From positions 124,001-188,000 of the forward strand of contig NZ_AP019547.1 in assembly GCF_013168275.1 (NCBI RefSeq): a stretch of 64,000 nt of DNA, in the 5' to 3' direction. The notes under the pieces are model-generated. The model made no database searches and was not told the origin of the DNA. It worked only from the letters and a program-made list of their open reading frames with translations. The DNA is from Candidatus Nitrotoga sp. AM1P (GTDB taxonomy: Bacteria > Pseudomonadota > Gammaproteobacteria > Burkholderiales > Gallionellaceae). Shown piece after piece: positions 27,004-35,991 of this stretch; the first letter of the stretch is position 1, and every line of letters begins with the position of its first letter. A program made the position numbers and the translations under genes.

Positions 27004-28215
27004 ATGGAAAATATTGGAAACCTGAAAACGGGCAGTGACGCGTTGTTTATTCTGCTCGGCGCTATCATGGTTCTTGCGATGCACGCTGGTTTTGCATTTC
27101 TTGAGTTGGGTACGGTGCGCAAGAAAAATCAGGTGAACGCATTGGTGAAAATTCTCACCGACTTCGGCATCTCCACGCTAGCCTATTTTTTTATCGGCTA
27201 CGGCATCGCCTACGGTGTCAATTTTTTCACCGATGCTGAACAATTGGCTCAGAAAAATGGCTATGAACTGATCAAGTTTTTCTTTCTTCTTACCTTTGCC
27301 GCTGCCATTCCCGCGATTGTTTCCGGTGGTGTGGCCGAGCGGGCCAAATTCAATCCGCAATTAGCCGCCACTTTTTTACTGGTCGGTTTTATTTATCCCT
27401 TTTTCGAGGGCATTGCCTGGAACCATCGTTTTGGTGTACAGAGTTGGCTGCAAACTCAATTCGGTGCGGAGTTCCACGATTTTGCCGGTTCTGTTGTGGT
27501 GCATGCAGTGGGGGGCTGGATAGCATTGGCGGCTGTTTTATTGCTTGGTGCGAGGCGCGGACGCTATACCAAGGAAGGCCGCATCTCGGCGCATCCCCCT
27601 TCCAGCATTCCCTTTCTTGCACTAGGCGCATGGATCCTCACCGTGGGCTGGTTCGGTTTTAATGTCATGTCAGCGCAAGAGATAGGTAAAATTAGTGGCC
27701 TGGTTGCAGTTAACTCGCTGATGGCGATGGTGGGTGGCACACTGGTTGCACTTTTTGTTGGCAAGAACGACCCTGGCTTCGTACACAACGGGCCGCTGGC
27801 CGGGCTAGTAGCCGTATGCGCCGGCTCCGATGTGATGCACCCCCTAGGCGCATTGTTGACCGGCGGTATTGCGGGTGGATTGTTTGTATGGATGTTCACT
27901 CTGACGCAGAACCGGTGGAAAATCGATGACGTCCTTGGCGTTTGGCCGCTTCATGGATTATGTGGCGCATGGGGCGGTATTGCAGCAGGCATCTTCGGGT
28001 TAAAGGCATTGGGAGGGCTGGGTGGAGTCAGTTCTATGGCGCAAATAATCGGTACGCTGCTGGGTGTCGTTATTGCATTTGGCGGTGGATTTTTAGTGTA
28101 TTTTCTTTTGAAGAAAACAGTAGGTATTCGACTGAGTGCGGAAGAAGAATTCAATGGTTCGGATTTAAGCATACATAAGATTACGGCATCACCGGAACGC
28201 GAATCGGGATGGTAG
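27004..28215 (+). CDS. amt: Ammonium transporter, Amt family
   Basis: 403 aa with about 11 membrane segments and no signal peptide. Both pore histidines are present (SVVVHAVGGWIALAA near residue 168 and VWPLHGLCGAWGG near 317), as are the phenylalanine-gate region (FAAAIPAIVSGGVAERAKF) and DPGFVHNGPLAGLVAVCAG. It would conduct ammonium/ammonia into the cell. It has its own NtrC/sigma-54 type promoter, fitting nitrogen-starvation control. Unusually, no glnK lies next to it. A 53-base copy of its 3' region occurs at 33802-33854, on the far side of the RHS locus. Confidence 0.95.
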   Translation: MENIGNLKTGSDALFILLGAIMVLAMHAGFAFLELGTVRKKNQVNALVKILTDFGISTLAYFFIGYGIAYGVNFFTDAEQLAQKNGYELIKFFFLLTFAAAIPAIVSGGVAERAKFNPQLAATFLLVGFIYPFFEGIAWNHRFGVQSWLQTQFGAEFHDFAGSVVVHAVGGWIALAAVLLLGARRGRYTKEGRISAHPPSSIPFLALGAWILTVGWFGFNVMSAQEIGKISGLVAVNSLMAMVGGTLVALFVGKNDPGFVHNGPLAGLVAVCAGSDVMHPLGALLTGGIAGGLFVWMFTLTQNRWKIDDVLGVWPLHGLCGAWGGIAAGIFGLKALGGLGGVSSMAQIIGTLLGVVIAFGGGFLVYFLLKKTVGIRLSAEEEFNGSDLSIHKITASPERESGW

Positions 28216-28337
28216 TTTTGGGCTTGCTTCACGCATGAATGTAAAACAAAGTTTTAGAATCCGGGCAGACCCTGAGGCCTCCTCATGTGTTCATTCCCTT
28301 GTGATGTTGGACTTCGCAAGCTCAGCGCCAACTTACA

Positions 28338-28578
28338 TTAGCCCAGGCTACGCTTGCTGCGTGTATGTCCTTTGGTTTCTGCTCCTCCCGTAATTAGTAG
28401 ATCCAGTCCTGAATTGCCTGTGATGCCTTGGAGACAGGTTTCTACACATTGGAAGGTTGGTCGCAGTAGTTCCTGTAACAGGGACAGTTCGCGGTGCCGG
28501 GGCATTGTAGTGAAGAAGACCTAACGGATCGACCCAACTCACCGGATTCCCCCCATAGGTATAGGTATTGATGCCGCC
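28338..28578 (-). pseudogene. Displaced RHS C-terminal tip (orphan toxin fragment), frameshifted
   Basis: Reading the minus strand from 28578 gives GGINTYTYGGNPVSWVDPLGL, the conserved end of an RHS core, followed by a new tip (LLHYNAPAPRTVPVTGTTATN). There is no start codon and a stop lies just upstream, so this is a displaced 3' module. The first frame soon runs into basic nonsense, while the next frame continues well (CVETCLQGITGNSGLDLLIT then GGAETKGHTRSKRSLG) to a TAA at 28338-28340, so a one-base frameshift lies near residue 43. ITGGAE-GH resembles the zinc-binding GH/H region of M15-type peptidase toxins, but it is cut short. It sits downstream of the intact RHS toxin and partner, as expected for old tips left after tip exchange. 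Confidence 0.65.
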
Positions 28579-28588
28579 TTACGGTTTT

Positions 28589-29473
28589 TTATGGAAGCCA
28601 TACTCCGCTGCTTATATGGCTGCGGGCACGAAGCTTAATCTCTTTCTTGGTGTTGAAACTATATGTAAAAATATCGCTGATTTCTGAAATCAGCATATGC
28701 ATGCGAGATTTTCCATAAATAATTACGTCATCATTTGGAAGGTAAACTAAGCCGGATGCTCCTTTGAGTTGCGGCAATTTTTCGGCATGCCCAGTCTTAA
28801 GAGTAATTTGATAAAACTCTTGCGATTTCCAATTATAGGAAATCAATTGTTGAGTACGTTTTCGCCACACGTATGGAACGCTTGCTTTGATCCCTGTTGG
28901 CGTGAGCTTCGAGTTTAATATTTGAAATATCCAAAGATCCTGATCTTCTCCCACAAATATAACTTCATCATTAGATATTTGAAGTGGTGGAGTGATTAGT
29001 GGGTATGTTAAACCATTAGGCAAAATCATGTCCGCAGGTGCTTTTGCAATTTTCTGAGCAGTACCTAGAGTCCTAATATTAGCCGTATATAAACATTTTT
29101 GTCCTGATTCCCCGTCCAGATCATAGAATAGGAGTGTCTTGCTTTCCGGGATATATGTTGGTAGGTAGCCCGAGCGCAAAGTGCTAGATGTCTTGGCATC
29201 TATATCAAATTTCCTCAAAAGACAATTTGGTTTCCTGATCCCGGTGCAGTCTTCAAAGAGAACGACACGATCGGACAGTTTTGTAAAGTGATTAATGCTA
29301 TCAGTTGAAAATGAACCTAGATTGTAATACTTCAAGCTACGCAACTCGATCAAGCTAATATCATTGCTTCCTGCGGAATATACAAGCCGACCAGACAGCT
29401 TCACGGTTTCAGACATGGCACCTTCCGCAAACAGGGACAAGCAAGCTAGCAACATTAGTGTGAAGAAATTCAT
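28589..29473 (-). CDS. Secreted partner of the RHS toxin, candidate immunity protein
   Basis: 294 aa from ATG 29473. The ATG overlaps the RHS stop codon (ATGA), so translation is coupled. Residues 1-21 form a signal peptide (MNFFTLMLLACLSLFAEGAMS), predicting a periplasmic location. The mature part has repeated WD/TolB-like strand patterns (SGRLVYSAGSNDISLIELRS, ESKTLLFYDLDGESGQKC, NDEVIFVGEDQDLWIF, NDDVIIYGKSRMHML), suggesting a beta-propeller. I do not recognise a named family. Its position directly after a polymorphic toxin tip, with overlap, is the usual place for the cognate immunity gene; a periplasmic protein would imply a toxin acting in the envelope. Confidence 0.65.
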   Translation of the reverse strand: MNFFTLMLLACLSLFAEGAMSETVKLSGRLVYSAGSNDISLIELRSLKYYNLGSFSTDSINHFTKLSDRVVLFEDCTGIRKPNCLLRKFDIDAKTSSTLRSGYLPTYIPESKTLLFYDLDGESGQKCLYTANIRTLGTAQKIAKAPADMILPNGLTYPLITPPLQISNDEVIFVGEDQDLWIFQILNSKLTPTGIKASVPYVWRKRTQQLISYNWKSQEFYQITLKTGHAEKLPQLKGASGLVYLPNDDVIIYGKSRMHMLISEISDIFTYSFNTKKEIKLRARSHISSGVWLP

Positions 29474-32400
29474 TTGTAGCATGCTTTCGGGCGTCTACTC
29501 TCATATTCCTTACGTATCTTATCCGCAAAGTCCTGACAGTTGTTGCCTATGAGGCAATATGGCTTTATATCTCTCTTGGCCGCCTCAACAGCTTCTCGCA
29601 TTGTGGTATCGTCATAGTGGGGTCCAAACATTTCGTATTTAGATAAATTGTTTGGATTGTCTGGTCTTACCGTACTATCCCCAAAAAATCCTTCATTTGC
29701 TGGTTGTTTTCCATCCTCATAAAAGATTTGCTCATGGCTTATCTCTGTATTGAAGTAATTATCAACGAGGTTATTTAGCTTGAAAGGCATTCCGTCTAAC
29801 GGTCTCTTCCCAAACTGGGCAAGCCCGAGCGCATCGGTGTAGCTCAATGGGTTACCATTTACATATGTATATGTATTTATGCCCCCTTGAAGCCCAATCG
29901 GATCACTCTGGATATATCGCCCGGTATTGGGATCGTAGTCCCTGAAGTAATTGTAGTTCATGGCTGTGTGGGCATCATAGAGCTGGCCAGGAAAGCGCAG
30001 GGGCATGTCGAGGGAGGGTTTATTGCCATGCGTGTCTCCATTAACACCGCTAGCTCCAAAGGCGTCGCTATTCCAACTCCACAACAGGGCTTTGCTTTGG
30101 TTGGTGGCCATGCGTGGAGTGTTCAGGTGGTCGCTGTGCAGGTAGTACTGGCTGGTTTTGTTGACCGCGCCTTTACCGGTGTATTCCAATTCTATTCCGG
30201 CAATCGGCTGGCCGCCGAGCCAGACCCAGTATTGCGCTTTGCTTGGTTTGCCGGTGGAGCTGTAGGTCTTTTGTCCAAGCAGTTGGCCATCTGCTCCATA
30301 TAGATAGCTGTATGTGGTGGTGGGGGTAACCGCATTGTTGGCGCTGAAGATCCGTTTGAGGATTCTTTGACCTAGGGCGTTGTAGCTGTAGTTGGCATAG
30401 AGGTTGATTGGGTTGCGTACTTCGTTCAGGCGGCCTTGGCCGTTGTAAGCGTAAACGAGATTTTTGGATTGCCGCAGGGTGTTGCCTGCGGCATCACTCA
30501 GTGTCATTGCCCAGCTGTCGTTCTGCAGCATTCTGTTGCTGTCGGTAGCGGTGGTCAATGTTTGTGTGGCGGTCTGTTGTTCTATTCCATTGGCGGTGCC
30601 GTAAGTGCTGCGTTGTTTACGGTTGCCGGTGGCGTCGTAACTGTAGGTTTTACGTAGGACGGTACTTTTTTCTTCGGTGAGGTGGCCCAATGCGTCGTAG
30701 CTGTAGCTTAGGTTGCCAAACAGGCTGTGGTTGCGGGTTTTAATGTTGCCGTTGGCATCGTAGCTGAGGGTGCTTTGCCAGGTGCCAATAGTTTGTGTGG
30801 TCAGCTGGTAGTTTTGGTCGTATTGTCGGTTCAGTTGGATACCATTGCCCCAGGTCAGGTTTTTGAGTGGGCCAAAGGGCAGGTAGCTGATGTTGCTGAC
30901 TAGTGCGGTAGGGGGTTGTGTGCCTATGGTCAGGTTGATGCCCGTAATTTGGCCGGCATTGTTGCGCGAATAGCTTATGCTGAAGCCTTCCGGGTAGCTG
31001 ATGCTAGCTAGTTGGTTGGCGTTGTTATAGGTGTATTTGAGGCTTTCGTCCTGCTCTATCCCTGCCACTGTCAGGAAGCGGAGTTGTTCGCCCAGGTTGC
31101 CGCGTGCATCGTATTTGTAGCCAATCAGGCCGCCAGTGTCCTGTAGGGCCGTCAGCCGACCAATGCCGATGTTGCCACTGGTGATCATGTCATAGGCATA
31201 GATGATATTCAGCGCAGGGTTTGCCGGGAAAGTTTTGTTGGTGAGGCGATTGAGGGCGTCGTACTGATAGAGGGTGACGACACCACGGGCGTCAGTCTGT
31301 TGTGTAATATTGCCGGCAGCGTCGTGCAGGTAGATGCTGGTACCGCTGTCAGGGCTGATCAGTTGGGACAGGTTGCCGAGGCCGTCGTATTGGTATCGTG
31401 TCGTGACGCCGCGCGAGTCTTTGACTTGGATCAGATTACCCTGGGCGTCATGGTCAAATTGGGTAATGCCATTGAGTGGATCGGTGTTTTGTATCAGGCG
31501 ATTGAGTGGGTCATAGGCCTGGTTGTTTATATTGCTGAGCGGATCGATGGTGAGTACCGGATTGCCGTTGAGGTCATAGGTTTGCTGGCGGGTTTGGTTA
31601 CCAGCGCCTATGCTTTTGAGCAAACGCCCCAGTTCGTCATAAACCCAGGTGTTTTGTTTGGTCAGGCTGCCGTTGATATTTTTGAGGTATTGGGCAGTGC
31701 GGTTGCCCATGGCATCGAGGCTGTATTCGATTTTTTCGCCTAGGTTGTTGGTGACGGCGGTCAAGCGGCGTGCGTCATCCCAGGTGTAGGTTAGCGCGCT
31801 GCCATCTCCCCGGGTGGTCTGGGTGATGTCACCCACTGCATTGTAGTCAAACCGGGTGGTGCTGCCTGCCGTGCTGATTGAGGCCAGCCAGCCCTGCGGG
31901 GCGTAGGTCAGGGTGCTGCTGATATTGTTGGCATTAAGCAGTGTTTGCGGATGGCCGGATGTATCAAAATTGCTCAGTGTGGTACGGTGGCCAAGGGCGT
32001 TGGTGACGCTGGTCAAGCGGCCTTGGGTGTCATAGGTGTAATGGGTGATGTCCGATACGTCCGTGCGCGGGCCGTCGGTGGTTTCGGGCAAGCCTTGCGC
32101 TGTGTAGGTGTAGGTCCAAGTGCGCTCGGTTGGGGCATTTGTGCCAACACTGGTTTGGCCTAGCAGCCATCCGTGGTCGTCGTAAGTGTAGGTGGTGGTG
32201 CGACCGGGTTCAGTTATCGTTAACGGCAAGAAAAATTCTGTGTGCCAGGTAGTGGTTGTCGTCCTGGCTTGAGATGTCCCTGCGGCTTCGGTACGGCTGA
32301 TTTCCAAGCCACGGCCATCGTAATCATAGACAGTGATTATGCCCTTGTTGTCGATTTTTGTTTTGATCAGCCCGTGTTCGTCGTAGGTAAGCGTGGTGTT

Positions 32401-33651
32401 GCTCATCGGGCAGCCAAGTGACGGCTCTCCGTGAATAGCGGTAATGCGCTTCACGCCCTGAATAACCTGAAACTGGTAGGTGGTCTGTTTGCCCAGCGCG
32501 TTAGTGACTGTGGATGAGCCATCGGTGTTATAGCTGATGGTTGTCAGCTCAGCGCCATTGGCATGTGAACTTGAAATAGCGCGGCCTTGGTTGTCATAAA
32601 TCCAACTGGCATAACGCACCCCGCGTTCATCAATAATACCGGTGAGCCATTTTAAATTGCGGCTGTCGTCATAGATATACGTGCGCGATTCGGTGATTCC
32701 ATTGCGGATAACACTGCGCTTAATCAGACGTTTTTGAAGGTCGTAGACATAGTTTATTTGAACATCGCCTGTGATTAATTTTGATGGTTGCCCTTGCGCC
32801 GTCGTATTGATAGAGAGTTCTAGAAAGCTTCCAAAGTTATTTGTCACCCGTACGCTTAGATCCGTCCCATACGTGAGCGTGTAGTCTTCCCCGGACGGTT
32901 TTTCCAGCCGGAGCAGGCGTCCAGCATCATCAAAAGTGGAGGTTATTTGCTTGGGAGAGGTGTAAACCCATAATTCATTTTTGCGGGTTAATTTTCCAAG
33001 CTCATCCAGCTCGGCAGTCGCAATGCCATTACTCAAAGAAAAATAGGATTCCCGCCCATCTGCCCCTACCAAAATAATATTGTCGGATGCAATTTTCAAC
33101 TTGGCCGAAAAATTATGGCGCCACAGCCCATCTTGGCCGTTGTATATCCTGGAGAACGTTAACGGGGCAGCGCCCGTTCCAACATAATCAAATTCTTCCT
33201 GATATTTATTGCCAACAGCAATATTAATCGGGTTTCCCGCTTGCTTGGAGCAGGACTGATCATCAGGCGCCCCTTTTTCTTTGGTTAAGTCAACCACGCC
33301 ATCTGGAAGCGAGCAGGAAGTGGGCGAGCTAGGACTGTCAGCAACATAGCCGGTAGCGCACACCTTGGTTATATAGTAATAATTATAACCATGCGAACCC
33401 CCACATATTGGGCTTGTTTCCGGCACGCCCGTTATATAGGTTGGTGTTTCGATCCAGCTCCATTGTTCAAAGCCGCAGCCAACTAGTCCAAATTGGGCTA
33501 GCCATATCGAGTATATGGCCATCTTTAGCTCTGGTGCAGTTCCATATCCGGAATACGATAGTTCAGGGCTGCGGTCTGCTGCAAACGCATTGGTAAACGT
33601 GGCATTAGCACTCAGGATGAGGGACAACAAAAACAGGCGGTAGTAGTTCAT
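29470..33651 (-). CDS. Sec-exported RHS/YD-repeat polymorphic toxin
   Basis: 1393 aa. A signal peptide (LFLLSLILSANATFTNAFAA) replaces the PAAR/VgrG-linked N-terminus of type VI effectors. A DUF6531-like segment follows near residue 140 (GNPINIAVGNKYQEEFDY, FSRIYNGQDG), then dozens of YD repeats (e.g. YDALGRL, TYDANGN) up to the conserved core end RYIQSDPIGLQGGINTYTYV...YTDALGL. The variable tip of about 116 residues (29470-29820) carries EISHEQIFYEDGK and CLIGNNCQDFADKIRKEY. The NNCQDF and preceding His resemble permuted papain-like/LRAT-type hydrolases; this is inference. RHS proteins form a shell that encloses and then releases the tip. The next gene overlaps and is the likely immunity gene. 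Confidence 0.88.
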   Translation of the reverse strand: MNYYRLFLLSLILSANATFTNAFAADRSPELSYSGYGTAPELKMAIYSIWLAQFGLVGCGFEQWSWIETPTYITGVPETSPICGGSHGYNYYYITKVCATGYVADSPSSPTSCSLPDGVVDLTKEKGAPDDQSCSKQAGNPINIAVGNKYQEEFDYVGTGAAPLTFSRIYNGQDGLWRHNFSAKLKIASDNIILVGADGRESYFSLSNGIATAELDELGKLTRKNELWVYTSPKQITSTFDDAGRLLRLEKPSGEDYTLTYGTDLSVRVTNNFGSFLELSINTTAQGQPSKLITGDVQINYVYDLQKRLIKRSVIRNGITESRTYIYDDSRNLKWLTGIIDERGVRYASWIYDNQGRAISSSHANGAELTTISYNTDGSSTVTNALGKQTTYQFQVIQGVKRITAIHGEPSLGCPMSNTTLTYDEHGLIKTKIDNKGIITVYDYDGRGLEISRTEAAGTSQARTTTTTWHTEFFLPLTITEPGRTTTYTYDDHGWLLGQTSVGTNAPTERTWTYTYTAQGLPETTDGPRTDVSDITHYTYDTQGRLTSVTNALGHRTTLSNFDTSGHPQTLLNANNISSTLTYAPQGWLASISTAGSTTRFDYNAVGDITQTTRGDGSALTYTWDDARRLTAVTNNLGEKIEYSLDAMGNRTAQYLKNINGSLTKQNTWVYDELGRLLKSIGAGNQTRQQTYDLNGNPVLTIDPLSNINNQAYDPLNRLIQNTDPLNGITQFDHDAQGNLIQVKDSRGVTTRYQYDGLGNLSQLISPDSGTSIYLHDAAGNITQQTDARGVVTLYQYDALNRLTNKTFPANPALNIIYAYDMITSGNIGIGRLTALQDTGGLIGYKYDARGNLGEQLRFLTVAGIEQDESLKYTYNNANQLASISYPEGFSISYSRNNAGQITGINLTIGTQPPTALVSNISYLPFGPLKNLTWGNGIQLNRQYDQNYQLTTQTIGTWQSTLSYDANGNIKTRNHSLFGNLSYSYDALGHLTEEKSTVLRKTYSYDATGNRKQRSTYGTANGIEQQTATQTLTTATDSNRMLQNDSWAMTLSDAAGNTLRQSKNLVYAYNGQGRLNEVRNPINLYANYSYNALGQRILKRIFSANNAVTPTTTYSYLYGADGQLLGQKTYSSTGKPSKAQYWVWLGGQPIAGIELEYTGKGAVNKTSQYYLHSDHLNTPRMATNQSKALLWSWNSDAFGASGVNGDTHGNKPSLDMPLRFPGQLYDAHTAMNYNYFRDYDPNTGRYIQSDPIGLQGGINTYTYVNGNPLSYTDALGLAQFGKRPLDGMPFKLNNLVDNYFNTEISHEQIFYEDGKQPANEGFFGDSTVRPDNPNNLSKYEMFGPHYDDTTMREAVEAAKRDIKPYCLIGNNCQDFADKIRKEYESRRPKACYK

Positions 33652-33801
33652 GTTGATAAAATCCCTTCATGGGGTTGAATGTAGCCGCTACATGGAAAAA
33701 TGTGCCGCCTTTTTGCTTCCAGGCTCTTCTGGTAGATTATCGTATTTCGAGCCCCGTTCCTGCATAATATATTGCTTTTTAGATTAAGTGCGTTTTGTCT
33801 C

Positions 33802-33854
33802 CGGTACGCTGCTGGGTGTCGCTATTGCATTTGGCGGTGGTTTTTTAGTCTATT
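33802..33854 (+). pseudogene. Fragment of a second ammonium transporter gene
   Basis: These 53 bases match amt positions 28050-28102 with only three mismatches and keep the frame (GTLLGVAIAFGGGFLVY against GTLLGVVIAFGGGFLVY). The similarity stops abruptly on both sides. The fragment lies in the same orientation as amt, on the opposite edge of the RHS locus. It is therefore either the scar of a second amt gene destroyed by the RHS insertion or a recombination by-product. The rest of 33652-33914 holds nothing recognisable. Confidence 0.8.
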
Positions 33855-33914
33855 GGAAAGCGATAAGTCTATCCTCGGCTGCAAGCGCATCGACCTGACG
33901 TTCAGAAAGGCTTT

Positions 33915-34586
33915 ATGACTATTGTGGCAGCAGGTGCCATCAGTACGATTGTTGATCCATTTGGTCCCGCAGTTGCGCATTTGGCAGCCTCAGATCCCGA
34001 TTGGACAAACTTGATTGCTCGCGTCGGCCGATGTGGATTGCAGCCAAAACCAGAACGTGAACCCTATGAGGCGTTGATTAGGGCAGTTGCTCACCAGCAA
34101 CTTCATGCGCGGGCAGCCGAAGCAATACTTAATCGATTTTTGGCGCTCTATCCGGATGTACCCTTTCCGTCGCCAAAGAGCATTCTCGCTACCGATGGAA
34201 ATATACTGCGCGCTTGTGGCTTCTCTACTACCAAAGTTACGACAGTTCGCGGAATCGCGGATGGGACTCTGGATGGGGCTGTACCGGTCAGAAGTGCTGC
34301 GTTGGCAATGACGGATGAAGAGCTGGTCTCTCGGCTGGTTTCGCTACGCGGTATTGGCCGCTGGACGGTAGAGATGTTTCTTATCTTCACGCTGGAACGC
34401 CCTGATGTTTTACCCGTTGACGATTTTGGCGTGCGTGAAGGTTGGCGGGTGATGAAGTCACTGTCCAAGCAGCCCTTGCCCAAGGAGCTGTCCAAAATTG
34501 GGTTGGCATGGAGTCCTTATCGCTCAACCGCTACTTGGTATTTGTGGCGAGCAGCAGAGGAATTCAAGCGTTTGAAATCCAAGTAG
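33915..34586 (+). CDS. alkA: DNA-3-methyladenine glycosylase II, AlkA/HhH-GPD family
   Basis: 223 aa. The helix-hairpin-helix is LVSLRGIGRWTVEMFLIFTL, followed by the catalytic aspartate loop DVLPVDDFGVREGW (residues ~135-178), and the N-terminal YEALIRAVAHQQLHARAAEAI helix is the classic AlkA-type substrate region. It should excise alkylated purines to start base excision repair. It is shorter than E. coli AlkA and lacks its N-terminal beta domain, like the yeast Mag/short bacterial class. Start ATG 33915 follows GAAAGG. It ends 26 bases before the convergent cysG. Confidence 0.92.
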   Translation: MTIVAAGAISTIVDPFGPAVAHLAASDPDWTNLIARVGRCGLQPKPEREPYEALIRAVAHQQLHARAAEAILNRFLALYPDVPFPSPKSILATDGNILRACGFSTTKVTTVRGIADGTLDGAVPVRSAALAMTDEELVSRLVSLRGIGRWTVEMFLIFTLERPDVLPVDDFGVREGWRVMKSLSKQPLPKELSKIGLAWSPYRSTATWYLWRAAEEFKRLKSK

Positions 34587-34611
34587 TCCATCATACAAAA
34601 ATATTTGTTTC

Positions 34612-35991
34612 TTAAGTGTTATCAGGTTCAAACCAGGAGAGTTTCTCTCTGAGTTTCACCACGCCACCTATGATGATTAAAGTTGGCGCTTTAAGTTTTG
34701 CAGCTTCTGCGATTTTTGGTAATGTAGCCAGAGTTCCGCACACCACACGCTGATTTTGTGTTGTTCCCTGTTGCACGATGGCGGCAGGGGTGGATTCCGG
34801 CAAGCCGTGTGCTATTAGTTTGGAGCATAGGATTTCGAGACCATGCAGGCCCATGTAGACCACAACGGTCTGATTGGGACGTGCCAACATTTCCCAATCG
34901 AGGTTCATGCCACCCTCTTTCAGATGGCCCGTTACGAAAATACAAGACTGCGCATGATCCCTGTGCGTGAGCGGTATTCCAGCATAGGCTGCAACACCGG
35001 ATGCAGCGGTGATGCCCGGTACGACCTGGAAATTTATTTTGTGTTCTGATAGCGTTTCGATTTCTTCCCCGCCACGGCCGAAAATAAAGGGATCGCCCCC
35101 CTTAAGCCGCAAGACCCGTTTTCCTTCTTTTGCTAGCCTTACCAATAGATTGTTTATGCTTTCTTGCGGCATTGTGTGTTGACCGCGCATCTTGCCGACA
35201 AAAATTTTCTCTGCATCGCGTCGCGTCATTTCCAGCACCGGCTTGGAAACAAGGTTGTCATAAAGCACCACATCTGCCTTTTGCATCAGCCGTAGTGCTC
35301 TGAAGGTGAGCAAATCGGGGGCGCCTGGGCCTGCACCCACCAAAAATACTTCACCGACTGAGCCATGATTATTATCTTTCAACATAGCCAGTAGCATGGT
35401 TTCGGCAGATTTGTCGTTGCCCGAAAAAACTTTCTCAGCAATAGGACCTTCCAGCACGTTCTCCCAAAATATCCGACGCTTACTGAAATTGCTGATATGT
35501 ACTTTGACTGTTTGCCTGAATTTGGCGGCGAAGGCAGTTAGCTGGCCATATGCTGGCGGTATCAGCGTTTCTAACTTGCCTCTTAAAATCCTTGCCAGAA
35601 CAGGGGATGCCCCTCCCGTGGAAAAAGCGACCATGAGGGGAGAGCGATCCAGTATTGCGGGCATAATGAAGGTGCAAAGATCGGGATTGTCGACCACATT
35701 GACGGGTATGTTTCTTTTTTTTGCTTCGTTCGAAATTTCTTCGTTGGTCTCGATTTCATCTGTGGCGGCAATGACAAGTGTAATATTATTTAGATGTGCA
35801 GCTTGAAACCGAACTGGAACATATTCGATATTAGGAATGTTTTTAAAAGCCTCGCACAATTCTGGCGATACTATCTTTACTAATGCGCCCGCTTGCGCCA
35901 ACACGGAAGCTTTTCTAAAGGAAACGTCACCCCCTCCCACAACGAGGCATTTTTTTCCCTTGAGGTTTAGAAAAATGGGGAAAAAATCCAT
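34612..35991 (-). CDS. cysG: Siroheme synthase (trifunctional)
   Basis: 459 aa with two parts. Residues 1-~150 form the precorrin-2 dehydrogenase/ferrochelatase domain with VVGGGDVSFRKASVLAQAGA and DNPDLCTFIMPAILDRSPLMVAFSTGGASP. Residues ~215-459 form the uroporphyrinogen-III C-methyltransferase domain with VFLVGAGPGAPDLLTFRAL, VLRLKGGDPFIFGRGGEE and PGITAASGVAAYAGIPLTHR. The product makes siroheme, cofactor of sulfite and nitrite reductases, linking it to the cysWA-cysB sulfate genes elsewhere in the window. It appears to be monocistronic. Confidence 0.96.
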   Translation of the reverse strand: MDFFPIFLNLKGKKCLVVGGGDVSFRKASVLAQAGALVKIVSPELCEAFKNIPNIEYVPVRFQAAHLNNITLVIAATDEIETNEEISNEAKKRNIPVNVVDNPDLCTFIMPAILDRSPLMVAFSTGGASPVLARILRGKLETLIPPAYGQLTAFAAKFRQTVKVHISNFSKRRIFWENVLEGPIAEKVFSGNDKSAETMLLAMLKDNNHGSVGEVFLVGAGPGAPDLLTFRALRLMQKADVVLYDNLVSKPVLEMTRRDAEKIFVGKMRGQHTMPQESINNLLVRLAKEGKRVLRLKGGDPFIFGRGGEEIETLSEHKINFQVVPGITAASGVAAYAGIPLTHRDHAQSCIFVTGHLKEGGMNLDWEMLARPNQTVVVYMGLHGLEILCSKLIAHGLPESTPAAIVQQGTTQNQRVVCGTLATLPKIAEAAKLKAPTLIIIGGVVKLREKLSWFEPDNT

